Origin: Hydractinia symbiolongicarpus
Taxonomy: Eukaryota > Cnidaria > Hydrozoa > Anthoathecata > Hydractiniidae
Direction of reading: 5' to 3'
Assembly (NCBI RefSeq): GCF_029227915.1
Contig: NC_079879.1
Location: forward strand, 14,448,001-14,512,000
DNA length: 64,000 bases
The first letter of the stretch is position 1. The number at the start of each line of letters is the position of its first letter. The notes below the pieces were generated by a model, which made no database searches, was not told where the DNA came from, and saw only the letters and a program-made list of their open reading frames with translations. Of this stretch, positions 1-13,101 are shown in pieces. The translations under genes and the position numbers were made by a program.

Positions 1-1146
1 AACGTCCCAGGTCGTTTTTATTAGCGCCGTTGCCTTACAACACTTTTAACAACATGCACAGTCCTATAAAGGCTGTAATATGGCCTTTTGCAGTCTAATA
101 AAGGCTTCACACGTAAATCACGTGGTTTCACCTGCCTGCGCAGGTTACCTTTGGACTAATCGTTCCAGTCTCAATGCGCTACAACGTCCCAAGATGTTTT
201 CATTGGCGAAGTTGCCTTAGAACACTCTTAACTACGTGCACAGTCCTATAAAGGCTGTAATATGGCCTTTTGCAGTCTAATAAATGCCTCACACGTAAAT
301 CACGTGGTTCCATTTGCCTGCGCAAGTTACCATTGGCCTAGTCCCTCAAGTCTCAATGTGCTACAACGTCCCAGGTCGTTTTCATTAGCGCCGTTGCCTT
401 ACAACACTTTCAACTACGTGCACAGTCCTATAAAGGCTATAATATGGCCTTTTGCAGTCTAATAAAGGCTTCACACGCAAATCACGTGGTTTCACCTGCC
501 TGCGCAGGTTACCTTTGGACTAATTGTTCCAGTCTCAATGCGCTACAATGTCCCAAGATGTTTTCATTGGCGAAGTTGCCTTAGAACACTCGTAACTACG
601 TGCACAGTCCTATAAAGGCTGTAATATCGCCTTTTGCAGTCTAATAAAGGCCTCACACGTAAATCACGTGGTTCCATTTGCCTGTGCAGGTTACCATTGG
701 ACTATTCCTTACAGTCTCAATGCGCTACAGCGTCTCAAGTCGTTTTCATTAGCGCCGTTGCCTTACAACACTCTTAACTACGTGCACAGTCCTATAAAGG
801 CTGTAATATGGTCTTTGCAGTCTAATAAAGGCTTCACACGTAAATCACGTGATTTCACTTGCCTGGGCAGGTTACCTTTGGACTAATCGTTCCAGTCTCA
901 ATGTGCTACAACGTCCCAAGATGTTTTCATTGGCGAAGTTGCCTTACAACACTCTTAACTACGTGCACAGTCCTATAAAGGCTGTAATATCGCCTTTTGC
1001 AGTCTAATAAAGGCCTCACACGTAAATCACGTGGTTCCATATGCCTGTGCAGGTTACCATTGGTTTCTTCCTTCCAGTCTCTTTGCGCTTCAACGTTCCA
1101 AGTCGTTTTCATTGTCGCGGTTGACTTACAACACTCTTAACTACGT

Positions 1147-1875
1147 TCACAGTCCTATAAAGGCTGTAATATGGCCTTTTGCAGTCTAATAAAGGCCTCA
1201 CACACAAATCACGTGGTTTCACCTGTCTGCGCAGCTTACCATTGCCCTAGTCCTTCCAGTCTCAATGTGCTACAACGTCCCAGGTCGTTTTCATTAGCGC
1301 CGTTGCCTTACAACACTTTCAACTACGTGCACAGTCCTATAAAGGCTATAATATGGCCTTTTGCAGTCTATTAAAGGCTTCACACGCAAATCACGTGGTT
1401 TCACCTGCCTGCGCAGGTTACCTTTGGACTAATCGTTCCAGTCTCAATGCGCTACAACGTCCCAAGATGTTTTCATTGGCGAAGTTGCCTTAGAACACTC
1501 TTAACTACGTGCACAGTCCTATAAAGGCTGTAATATGGCCTTTTGCAGTCTAATAAAGGCCTCACACACAAATCACGTGGTTTCACCTGTCTGCGCAGCT
1601 TACCATTGCCCTAGTCCTTCCAGTCTCAATGTGCTACAACGTCCCAGGTCGTTTTCATTAGCGCCGTTGCCTTACAACACTTTCAACTACGTGCACAGTC
1701 CTATAAAGGCTATAATATGGCCTTTTGCAGTCTATTAAAGGCTTCACACGCAAATCACGTGGTTTCACCTGCCTGCGCAGGTTACCTTTGGACTAATCGT
1801 TCCAGTCTCAATGCGCTACAACGTCCCAAGATGTTTTCATTGGCGAAGTTGCCTTAGAACACTCTTAACTACGTG
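1147..1875 (+). repeat. Tandem duplication of a monomer pair (364-bp period)
   Basis: Two consecutive 364-bp dimers are practically identical. Each combines a unit carrying CACACACAAATCACGTGG and CTGTCTGCGCAGCTTACC with a unit of the CATTGGCGAAGTTGCC type. The first copy starts near 1,147 and the second near 1,511. It is one of the few clear local duplications in the otherwise patchy first 9 kb. Edges are approximate. Confidence 0.75.
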
Positions 1876-4800
1876 CACAGTCCTATAAAGGCTGTAATAT
1901 CGCCTTTTGCAGTCTAATAAAGGCCTCACACGTAAATCACGTGGTTCCATTTGCCTGTGCAGGTTACCATTGGACTATTCCTTACAGTCTCAATGCGCTA
2001 CAGCGTCTCAAGTCGTTTTCATTAGCGCCGTTGCCTTACAACACTCTTAACTACGTGCACAGTCCTATAAAGGCTGTAATATGGTCTTTGCAGTCTAATA
2101 AAGGCCTCACACGTAAATCACGTGGTTCCATATGCCTGTGCAGTTTACCATTGGACTCTTCCTTCCAGTCTCTTTGCGCTTCAACGTCGCAAGTCGTTTT
2201 CATTATCGCCGTTGCCTTACAACACTCTTAACTACGTGCACAGTCCTATAAAGTCTGTAATATGGTCTTTGCAGTCTAATAAAGGCTTCACTCGTAAATC
2301 AGGTGATTTCACTTGCCTGCGCAGGTTACCATTGCCCTACTTCTTCCAGTCTCAATGCGCTACAACGTCCCAAGTCGTTTTCATTAGTGTCGTTGCCTTA
2401 CAACACTCTTAACTACGTGCACAGTCCTATAAAGGCTGTAATATGGTCTTTGCAGTCAAATATAGGCTTCACACGTAAATCACGTGAGTTCACATGCCTG
2501 CGCAGGTTACCTTTGGACTAATCGTTCCAGTCTCAATGTGCTACAACGTCCCAAGTCGTTTTCATTAGCGCCGTTGCTTTACAAAACTCTTAACTACGTG
2601 CATAATCTTATAAAGGCTGTAATATGGCCTTTCCAGTCTAATAAAGGCTTCACACGTAAATCACGTGATTTCACCTGCCTGCGCAGGTTACCTTTGGACT
2701 AATCGTTCCAGTCTCAATGTGCTACAACGTCCCAAGTCGTTTTCATTAGCGCCGTTGACTTACAACACTCTTAACTACGTTCACAGTCCTATAAAGGCTG
2801 TAATATGGCCTTTTGCAGTCTAATAAATGCCTTACACGCAAATCACGTGGTTTCACCTGTCTGCGCAGCTTACCATTGCCCTACTTCTTCCAGTCTCAAT
2901 GCGCTACAACGTCCCAAGTCGTTTTCATTAGTGTCGTTGCCTTACAACACTCTTAACTACGTGCACAGTCCTATAAAGGCTGTAATATGGTCTTTGCAGT
3001 CTAATAAAGGCTTCACACGTAAATCACGTGATTTCACTTGCCTGCGCAGGTTACCTTTGGACTAATCGTTCCAGTCTCAATGTGCTACAGCGTCCCAAGA
3101 TGTTTTCATTGGCGAAGTTGCCTTACAACACTCTTAACTACGTGCACAGTCCTATAAAGGCTGTAATATCGCCTTTTGCAGTCTAATAAAGTCCTTACAC
3201 GTAAATCACGTGGTTCCATATGCCTGTGCAGGTTACCATTGGACTCTTCCTTCCAGTCTCTTTGCGCTTCAACGTCCCAAGTCGTTTTCATTATCGCCGT
3301 TGACTTACAACACTCTTAACTACGTTCACAGTCCTATAAAGGCTGTAATATGGCCTTTTGCAGTCTAATAAATGCCTCACACGCAAATCACGTGGTTTCA
3401 CCTGTCTGCGCAGCTTACCATTGCCCTACTTCTTCCAGTCTCAATGCGCTACAACGTCCCAAGTCGTTTTCATTAGTGTCGTTGCCTTACAACACTCTTA
3501 ACTACGTGCACAGTCCTATAAAGGTTGTAATATGGTCTTTGCAGTAAAATATAGGCTTCACACGTAAATCACGTGAGTTCACATGCCTGCGCAGGTTACC
3601 TTTGGACTAATCGTTCCAGTCTCAATGTGCTACAACGTCCCAAGTCGTTTTCATTAGCGCCGTTGCTTTACAACACTCTTAACTACGTGCATAATCCTAT
3701 AAAGGCTGTAATATGGCCTTTGCAGTCTAATAAAGGCTTCACACGTAAATCACGTGATTTCACCTGCCTGCGCAGGTTACCTTTGGACTAATCGTTCCAG
3801 TCTCAATGTGCTACAACGTCCCAAGTCGTTTTCATTAGCGCCGTTGCTTTACAACACTCTTAACTACGTGTAAAATCCTATAAAGGCTGTAATATGGCCT
3901 TTTGCAGTCTAATAAATGCCTCATACGTAAATCACGTGGTTTCACCTGCCTGCGCAGGTTACCTTTGGACTAATCGTTCCAGTCTCAATGCGCTACAACG
4001 TCCCAAGTCGTTTTCATTAGTGTCGTTGCCTTACAACACTCTTAACTACGTGCACAGTCCTATAAAGGCTGTAATATGGTCTTTGCAGTCTAATAAAGGC
4101 CTCACACGTAAATCAAGTGGTTCCATTTGCCTGTGCAGGTTACCATTGGACTATTCCTTACAGTCTCAATGCGCTACAGCGTCCCAAGTCGTTTTCATTA
4201 GCGCCGTTGCCTTACAGCACTCTTAAGTACGTGCACAGTCGTATAAAGGCTGTAATATGGTCTTTGCAGTCTAACAAAGGCTTCACACGTAAATCACGTG
4301 ATTTCACCTGCCTGTGCAAGTTACCATTGGCCTAATCCTTCAAGTCTCAATGTACTACAACGTCCCAGGTCTTTTTTAGTAGCGCCGTTGCCTTACAACA
4401 CTTTTAACAACATGCACAGTCCTATAAAGGCTGTAATATGGCCTTTTGCAGTCTAATAAAGGCTTCACACGTAAATCACGTGGTTTCACCTGCCTGCGCA
4501 GGTTACCTTTGGACTAATCGTTCCAGTCTCAATGCGCTACAACGTCCCAAGATGTTTTCATTGGCGAAGTTGCCTTAGAACACTCTTAACTACGTGCACA
4601 GTCCTATAAAGGCTGTAATATGGCCTTTTGCAGTCTAATAAATGCCTCACACGTAAATCACGTGGTTCCATTTGACTGCGCAAGTTACCATTGGCCTAGT
4701 CCCTCAAGTCTCAATGTGCTACAACGTCCCAGGTCGTTTTCAATAGCGCCGTTGCCTTACAACACTTTCAACTACGTGCACAGTCCTATAAAGGCTATAA

Positions 4801-5710
4801 TATGGCCTTTTGCAGTCTAATAAAGGCTTCACACGTAAATCACGTGGTTCCATATGCCTGTGCAGGTTACCATTGGACTCTTCCTTCCAGTCTCAATGCG
4901 CTGCAACGTCCCAAGTCGTTTTCATTAGTGTTGTTGCCTTACAACACTCTCAACTACGTGCACAGTCCTATAAAGGCTGTAATATGGTCTTTGCAGTCTA
5001 ATATAGGCTTCACACGTAAATCACGTGAGTTCACATGCCTGCGCAGGTTACCTTTGGACTAATCGTTCCAGTGTCAATGTGCTACAACGTCCCAAGTCGT
5101 TTTCATTAGCGCCGTTGCTTTACAACACTCTTAACTACGTGTAAAATCCTATAAAGGCTGTAATATGGCCTTTTGCAGTCTAATAAATGCCTCACACGTA
5201 AATCACGTGGTTCCATTTGCCTGCGCAAGTTACCATTGGCCTAGTCCTTCAAGTCTCAATGTGCTACAACGTCCCAGGTCGTTTTCATTAGCGCCGTTGC
5301 CTTACAACACTTTTAACTACGTGCACAGTCTTATAAAGGCTGTAATATGGCCTTTTGCAGTCTAATAAAGGCTTCACACGCAAATCACGTGGTTTCACCT
5401 GCCTGCGCAGGTTACCTTTGGACTAATCGTTCCAGTCTCAATGCGCTACAACGTCCCAAGATGTTTTCATTGGCGAAGTTGCCTTAGAACACTCTTAACT
5501 ACGTGCACAGTCCTATAAAGTCTGTAATATCGCCTTTTGCAGTCTAATAAAGGCCTCACACGTAAATCACGTGGTTCCATTTGCCTGTGCAGGTTACCAT
5601 TGGACTATTCCTTACAGTCTCAATGCATTAGAGCGTCCCAAGTCGTTTTCATTAGCGCCGTTGCCCTACAACACTCCTAACTACGTGCACAGTCGTATAA
5701 AGGCTGTAAT

Positions 5711-5878
5711 ATGGCCTTTTGCAGTCTAATAAAGGCCTCATACGTAAATCACGTGGTTTCACCTGCCTGCGCAGTTTACCTTTGGACTAATCGTTCCATT
5801 CTTAATGCGCTACAACGTCCCAAGTTGTTTTCATTAGCGAAATTGCCTTAGAACTCTCTTAACTATAAAGGCTGTAAT
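5711..5878 (+). repeat. Short monomer with 14-bp deletion (168 bp)
   Basis: At about 5,861-5,870 the usual TTAACTACGTGCACAGTCCTATAAAGG junction is reduced to TTAACTATAAAGG. This removes 14 bp between two CTA trinucleotides, which fits microhomology-mediated or slippage deletion. The ATG-to-ATG distance is 168 bp instead of 182. I saw no other copy of this deletion, so this unit has not been amplified within the window. Confidence 0.9.
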
Positions 5879-8800
5879 ATGGCCTTTTGCAGTCTAATAA
5901 AGGCCTCACACGTAAATCACGTGATTCCATCTGCCTGTGCAGGTTACCAGTGGACTAGTCGTTCCAGTCTCAATGCGCTACAACGTCCCAAGTCGTTTTC
6001 ATTTGCTCCGTTGCTTTACAACAATCTTAACTACGTGCACTGTCCTATAAAGGCTGTAATATGGCCTTTGGCAGTCTAATAAAGGCCTCACACGAAAATC
6101 ACGTGGTTCCATTTGCCTGTGCAGGTTACCATTGGACTATTCCTTACAGTCTCAATGCGCTACAGCGTCCCAAGTCGTTTTCACTGGCGCCGTTGCCCTA
6201 CAACACTCTTAACTACGTTCACAGTCCTAAAAATGCTGTAATATGGCCTATTGCAGTCTAATAAAGGCCTCACACGCAAATCACGTGGTTTCACCTGTCT
6301 GCGCAGTTTACCATTGGCCTAGTCCTTCCAGTCTCAATGCGCTACAACGTCCCAAGTTGTTTTCACTGGCGAAGTTGCCTTAGAACACTCTTAACTACGT
6401 GCACAGTCCTATAAAGGCTGTAATATCGCCTTTTGCAGTCTAATAAAGGCCTCACACGTAAATCACGTGGTTCCATTTGCCTGTGCAGGTTTCCATTGGA
6501 CTATTCCTTACAGTCTTAATGCGCTACAGGGTCCCAAGTCGTTTTCATTAGCGCCGTTGCCCTACAACACTCTTAACTACGTTCACAGTCCTAAAAAGGC
6601 TGTAATATGGCCTTTTGTAGTCTAATAAAGGCCTCACACTCAAATCACGTGGTTTCACCTGTCTGCGCAGCTTACCATTGCCCTACTTCTTCCAGTCTCA
6701 ATGCGCTACAACGTCCCAAGTCGTTTTCATTAGTGTCGTTGCCTTACAACACTCTTAACTACGTGCACAGTCCTATAAAGGCTGTAATATGGTCTTTGCA
6801 GTCAAATATAGGCTTCACACGTAAATCACGTGAGTTCACATGCCTGCGCAGGTTACCTTTACACTAATCGTTCCAGTCTCAATGTGCTACAACGTCCCAA
6901 GTCGTTTTCATTAGCGCCGTTGCTTTACAACACTCTTAACTACGTGCATAATCCTATAAAGGCTGTAATATGGCCTTTGCAGTCTAATAAAGGCTTCACA
7001 CGTAAATCACGTGATTTCACCTGCCTGCGCAGGTTACCTTTGGACTAATCGTTCCAGTCTCAATGTGCTACAACGTTCCAAGTCGTTTTCATTAGCGCCG
7101 TTGCTTTACAACACTCTTAACTACGTGTAAAATCCTATAAAGGCTGTAATATGGCCTTTTGCAGTTTAATAAATGCCTCACACGTAAATCACGTGGTTTC
7201 ACCTGCCTGCGCAGGTTACCTTTGGACTAATCGTTCCAGTCTCAATGCGCTACAACGTCCCAAGATGTTTTCATTGGCGAAGTTGACTTACAACACTCTT
7301 AACTACGTTCACAGTCCTATAAAGTCTGTAATATGGACTTTTGCAGTCTAATAAAGGCCTCACACGCAAATCACGTGGTTTCACCTGTCTGCGCAGCTTA
7401 CCATTGCCCTAGTCCTTCCAGTATCAATGCGCTACAACGTCCCAAGTCGTTTTCATTAGTGTCGTTGCCTTACAACACTCTTAACTACGTGCACAGTCCT
7501 ATAAAGGCTGTAATATGGTCTTTGCAGTCTATAATAGGCTTCACACGTAAATCACGTGAGTTCACATGCCTGCGCAGGTTACCTTTGGACTAATCGTTCC
7601 AGTCTCCATGTGCTACAACGTCCCAAGTCGTTTTCATTAGCGCCGTTGCTTTACAACACTCTTAACTACGTGTAAAATCCTATAAAGGCTGTAATATCGC
7701 CTTTTGCAGTCTAATAAAGGCCTCACACGTAAATCACGTGGTTCCATTTGCCTGTGCAGGTTACCATTGGACTATTCCTTACAGTCTCAATGCATTAGAG
7801 CGTGCCAAGTCGTTTTCATTAGCGCCGTTTCCTTACAACACTCCTAACTACGTGCACAGTCGTATAAAGGCTGTAATATGGCCTTTTGCAGTCTAATAAA
7901 GGCCTCATACGTAAATCACGTGGTTTCACCTGCCTGGGCAGGTTACCTTTGGACTAATCGTTCCATTCTTAATGCGCTACAACGTCCCAAGTTGTTTTCA
8001 TTGGCAAAGTTGCCTTAGAACTCTCTTAACTACGTGCACAGTCCTATAAAGGCTGTAATATGGCCTTTTGCAGTCTAATAAAGGCCTCACACGTAAATCA
8101 CGTGGTTCTATATGCTTGTGCAGGTTACCAGTGGACTAGTCGTTCCAGTCTCAATGCGCTACAACGTCCCAAGTCGTTCTCATTTGCTCCGTTGCTTTAC
8201 AACAATCTTAACTACGTGCACTGTCCTATAAAGGCTGTAATATGGCCTTTGGCAGTCTAATAAAGGCCTCACACGTAAATCACGTGGTTCCATTTGCCTG
8301 TGCAGGTTACCATTGGACTTTTCCTTACAGTCTCAATGCGCTACAGCGTCCCAAGTCGTTTTCACTGGCGCCGTTGCCCTACAACACTCTTAACTACGTT
8401 CACAGTCCTAAAAAGGCTGTAATATGGCCTTTTGTAGTCTAATAAAGGCCTCACACGCAAATCACGTGGTTTCACCTGTCTGCGCAGTTTACCATTGGCC
8501 TAGTCCTTCCAGTCACAATGCGCTACAACGTCCCAAGTCGTTTTCATTAGTGTCGTTGCCTTACAACACTCTTAACTACGTGCAGAGTCGTATAAAGGCT
8601 GTAATATGGCCTTTTGCAGTCTAATAAAGGCCTCACATGTAAATCACGTGGTTCCATCTGCCTGTGCAGGTTACCAGTGGACTAGTTGTTCCAGTTTCAA
8701 TGCGCTACAACATCCCAAGTCGTTTTCATTAGTGTCGTTGCCTTACAACACTCTTAACTACGTGCACAGTCCTATAAAGGCTGTAAAATGGCCTTTTGCA

Positions 8801-9827
8801 GTCTAATAAAGGCCTCACACGCAAATCACGTGGTTTCACCTGTCTGCGCAGCTTACCAATGCCCTAGTCCTTCCAGTCTTAATGCGCTACAACGTCCCAA
8901 GTCGTTTTCATTAGTTTCGTTGCCTTACAATACTCTTAACCACGTGCACAGTCCTATAAAGGCTGTAATATGGTCTTTGCAGTCTAATATAGGCTTCACA
9001 CGTAAATCACGTGAGTTCACATGCCTGCGCAGGTTACCTTTGGACTAATCGTTCCAGTCTCAATGCGCTTCAACGTCCCAAGTCGTTTTCATTATCGCCG
9101 TTGCCTTACAACACTCTTAACTACGTGCGCAGTCCTATAAAGGCTGTAATATGGCCTTTTGCAGTCTAATAAAGGCCTCACACGCAAATCACGTGGTTTC
9201 ACCTGTCTGCGCAGTTTACCATTGGCCTAGTCCTTCCAGTCTCAATGGGCTACAACGTCCCAAGTCGTTTTCATTAGTGTCGTTGCCTTACAACACTCCT
9301 AACTACGTGCAGAGTCCTATAAAGGCTGTAATATGGCCTTTTGCAGTCTAATAAAGGCCTCACACGTAAATCACATGGCTTCACCTGCCTGCGCAGGTTA
9401 CCTTTGGACTAATCGTTCCATTCTTAATGCGCTACAACGTCCCAAGTTGTTTTCATTGGCGAAGTTGCCTTAGAACTCTCTTAACTATGTGCACAGTCCT
9501 ATAAAGGCTGTAATATGGCCTTTTGCACTCTAATAAAGGCCTCACACGTAAATCACGTGGTTCCATCTGCCTGTGCAGGTTACCAGTGGACTAGTCGTTC
9601 CAGTCTTAATGCGCTACAACGTCCCAAGTTGTTTTCATTTGCTCCGTTGCTTTACAACAATCTTAACTACGTGCACTGTCCTATAAAGGCTGTAATATGG
9701 CCTTTGGCAGTCTAATAAAGGCCTAACACGTAAATCACGTGGTTTCACCTGCCTGCGCAGGTTACCTTCGGACTAATCGTTCCAGTCTCAATGCGCTACA
9801 ACGTCCCAAGATGTTTTCACTGGCGAA

Positions 9828-12800
9828 GTTGCCTTAGAACTCTCTTAACTACGTGCACAGTCCTATAAAGGCTGTAATATCGCCTTTTACAGTCTAATAA
9901 AGGCCTCACACGTAAATCACGTGGTTCCATTTGCCTGTCCAGGTTACCATTGGACTATTCCTTACAGTCTCAATGCGCTATAGCGTCCCAAGTCGTTTTC
10001 ATTAGCGCCGTTGCCCTACAACACTCTTAACTACGTTCACAGTCCTAAAAAGGCTGTAATATGGCCTTTTGTAGTCTATTAAAGGCTTTACACGCAAATC
10101 ACGTGGTTTCACCTGTCTGCGCAGTTTACCATTGGCCTAGTCTTTCCAGTCTCAATGCGCTACAACGTCCTAAGTCGTTTTCATTCGTGTTTTTGCCTTA
10201 CAACACTCTTAACTACGTGCACAGTCGCATAAAGGCTGTAATATGGCCTTTTGCAGTCTAATAAAGGCCTCATACGTAAATCACGTGGTTCCATTTGCCT
10301 GTGCAGGTTACCATTGTACTATTCCTTCCAGTCTCAATGCGCTTCAACGTCCCAAGTCGTTTTCATTATCGCCATTGCCTTACAACACTCTTAACTACGT
10401 GCACAGTCCTATAAAGGCTGTAATATGGCCTTTTGCAGTCTAATAAAGGCCTCACACGTAAATCACGTGGTTCCATCTGCCTGTGCAGGTTACCAGTGGA
10501 CTAGTCGTTCCAGTCTCAATGCGCTACAACGTCCCAAGTCGTTTTCATTTGCTCCGTTGCTTTACAACAATCTTAACTGCGTGCACTGTCCTATAAAGGC
10601 TGTAATATGGCCTTAGGCAGTCTAATAAAGGCTTCACACGTAAATCACGTGGTTTCACATGCCTGCGCAGGTTACCTTTGGACTAATCGTTCCAGTCTCA
10701 ATGCGCTACAACGTCCCAAGATGTTTTCATTGGCGAAGTTGCCTTAGAACACTCTTAACTACGTGCACAGTCCTATAAAGGCTGTAATATGGCCTTTTGC
10801 AGTCTAATAAATGCCTCACACGTAAATCACGTGGTTCCATTTGCCTGCGCAGGTTACCATTGGACTATTCCTTACAGGCTCAATGCGTTACAGCGTCTCA
10901 AGTCGTTTTCATTAGCGCCGTTGCCTTACAACACTCCTAACTGCGTGCACAGTCGTATAAAGGCTGTAATATGGCCTTTTGCAGTCTTATAAAGGCCTCA
11001 CACGCAAATCACGTGGTTTCACCAGTCTGCGCAGCTTACCAATGCCCTAGTCCTTCCAGTCTCAATGCGCTACAACGTCCCAAGTCGTTTTCATTAGTGT
11101 CGTTGCCTTACAACACTCTTAACTACGTGCACAGTCCTATAAAGGCTGTAATATGGTCTTTGCAGTCTAATATAGGCTTCACACGTAAATCACGTGAGTT
11201 CACATGCCTGCGCAGGTTACCTTTGGACTAATCGTTCCAGTCTCAATGCGCTTCAACGTTCCAAGTCGTTTTCATTATCGCCGTTGCCTTACAACACTTT
11301 TAACTACGTGCACAGTCCTATAAAGGCTGTAATATCGCCTTTTGCAGTCTAATAAAGGCTTCACACGCAAATCACGTGGTTTCTCCTGCCTGCGCAGGTT
11401 ACCATTGGACTATTCCTTACAGTCTCAATGCGCTACAGCGTCTCAAGTCGTTTTCATTAGCGCCGGTGCCTTACAACACTCTTAACTGCGTGCACAGTCG
11501 TATAAAGGCTGTAATATGGCCTTTTGCAGTCTAATAAAGGCCTCATACGTAAATCACGTGGTTCCATTTGCCTGTGCAGGTTACCATTGGACTATTCCTT
11601 CCAGTCTCAATGCGCTTCAACGTCCCAAGTCGTTTTCATTATCGCCGTTGCCTTACAACACTCTTAACTACGTTCACAGTCCTATAAAGGCTGTAATATT
11701 GCCTTTTGCAGTCTAATAAAGGCCTCACACGGAAATCACGTGGTTCCACCTGTCTGCGCAGCTTACTATTGGCCTAGTCCTTCCAGTCTCAATGCGCTAA
11801 AACGTCCCAAGTCGTTTTCATTAGTGTCGTTGCCTTACAACACTCTTAACTACGTGCACAGTCCTATAAAGGCTGTAATATGGTCTTTGCAGTCTAATAT
11901 AGGCTTCACACGTAAATCACGTGAGTTCACCTGCCTGCGCAGGTTACCTTTGGACTAATCGTTCCAGTCTCAATGTGCTAAAACGTCCCAGGTCGTTTTC
12001 ATTAGCGCCGTTGCCTTACAACACTTTTAACTACGTGCACAGTCCTATAAAGGCTGTAATATGGCCTTTTGCAGTCTAATAAAGGCCTCACACGCAAATC
12101 ACGTGGTTTCACCTGTCTGTGCAGTTTACCATTGGCCTAGTCCTTCCAGTCTCAATGCGCTACAACGTCCCAAGTCGTTTTCATTAGTGTCGTTGCCTTA
12201 CAACACTCCTAACTACGTGCAGAGTCCTATAAAGGCTGTAATATCGCCTTTTGCAGTCTAATAAAGGCCTCACACGTAAATCACGTGATTCCATTTGCCT
12301 GTGCAGGTTACCATTGGACTATTCCTTACAGTCTCAATGCATTAGAGCGTCCCAAGTCGTTTTCATTAGCGCCGTTGCCTTACAACACTCCTAACTACGT
12401 GCACAGTCGTATAAAGGCTGTAATATGGCCTTTTGCAGTCTAATAAAGGACTCATACGAAAATCACGTGGTTCAATTTGCCTGTGCAGGTTACCATTGTA
12501 CTATTCCTTCCAGTCTCAATGTGCTACAACGTCCCAGGTCGTTTTCATTAGCGCCGTTGCCTTACAACACTTTTAACTACGTGCACAGTCCTATAAAGGC
12601 TGTAATATGGCCTTTTGCAGTCTAATAAAGGCTTCACACGCAAATCACGTAGTTTCACCTGCCTGCGCAGGTTACATTTGGACTAATCGTTCCAGTCTCA
12701 ATGCGCTACAACGTCCCAAGATGTTTTCATTGGCGAAGTTGCCTTAGAACACTCTTAACTACGTGCACAGTCCTATAAAGGCTGTAATATGGCCTTTTGC

Positions 12801-13101
12801 AGTCTAATAAAGGCCTCACACGTAAATCACGTGGTTCCATTTGCCTGTGCAGGTAACCATTGGACTATTCCTTACAGTCTCAATGCATTGGAGCGTCCCA
12901 AGTCGTTTTCATTAGCGCAGTTGCCTTACAACACTCCTAACTACGTGCACAGTCGTATAAAGGCTGTAATATGGCATTTTGCAGTCTAATAAAGGCCTCA
13001 TACGTAAATCACGTGGTTCCGTTTGCCTGTGCAGGTTACCATTGTACTATTCCTTCCAGTCTCAATGCGCTTCAACGTCCCAAGTCGTTTTCATTATCGC
13101 C
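9828..13101 (+). repeat. Higher-order repeat A, copy 1 (18 monomers, 3,274 bp)
   Basis: This 3,274-bp segment is repeated immediately downstream (13,102-16,375). The period is 18 x 182 minus 2, because the block contains two 181-bp units. The left edge is where CACTGGCGAAGTT (about 9,818) stops matching CATTATCGCCGTT (about 13,092). Private variants such as CGCCGGTGCC (about 11,462), AAAGGACTCATACGAAAATC (about 12,445) and GGTTACATTTGG (about 12,670) occur in both copies. Confidence 0.92.

Noticed and set aside
262-462. Short open frames starting MAFCSLI, repeated over 100 times along the + strand, as a tandem gene family
   Set aside because: They follow the 182-bp monomer, overlap their neighbours by 19 bp in another register, change length with 1-bp monomer variants, and many units lack the ATG (ATATCG). 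There is no recognisable domain or independent coding signal.
540-580. CENP-B box-like site in GGCAACTTCGCCAATGAAAA (complement)
   Set aside because: It has TTCG but lacks the required A spacing and the CGGG core, so it does not meet the consensus. Centromere identity cannot be claimed from this.
927-1112. Minus-strand open frames (also at 3,106-3,291 and 22,384-22,566)
   Set aside because: They are chance open frames on the complement of the satellite, present only where variants remove stops. No domain.
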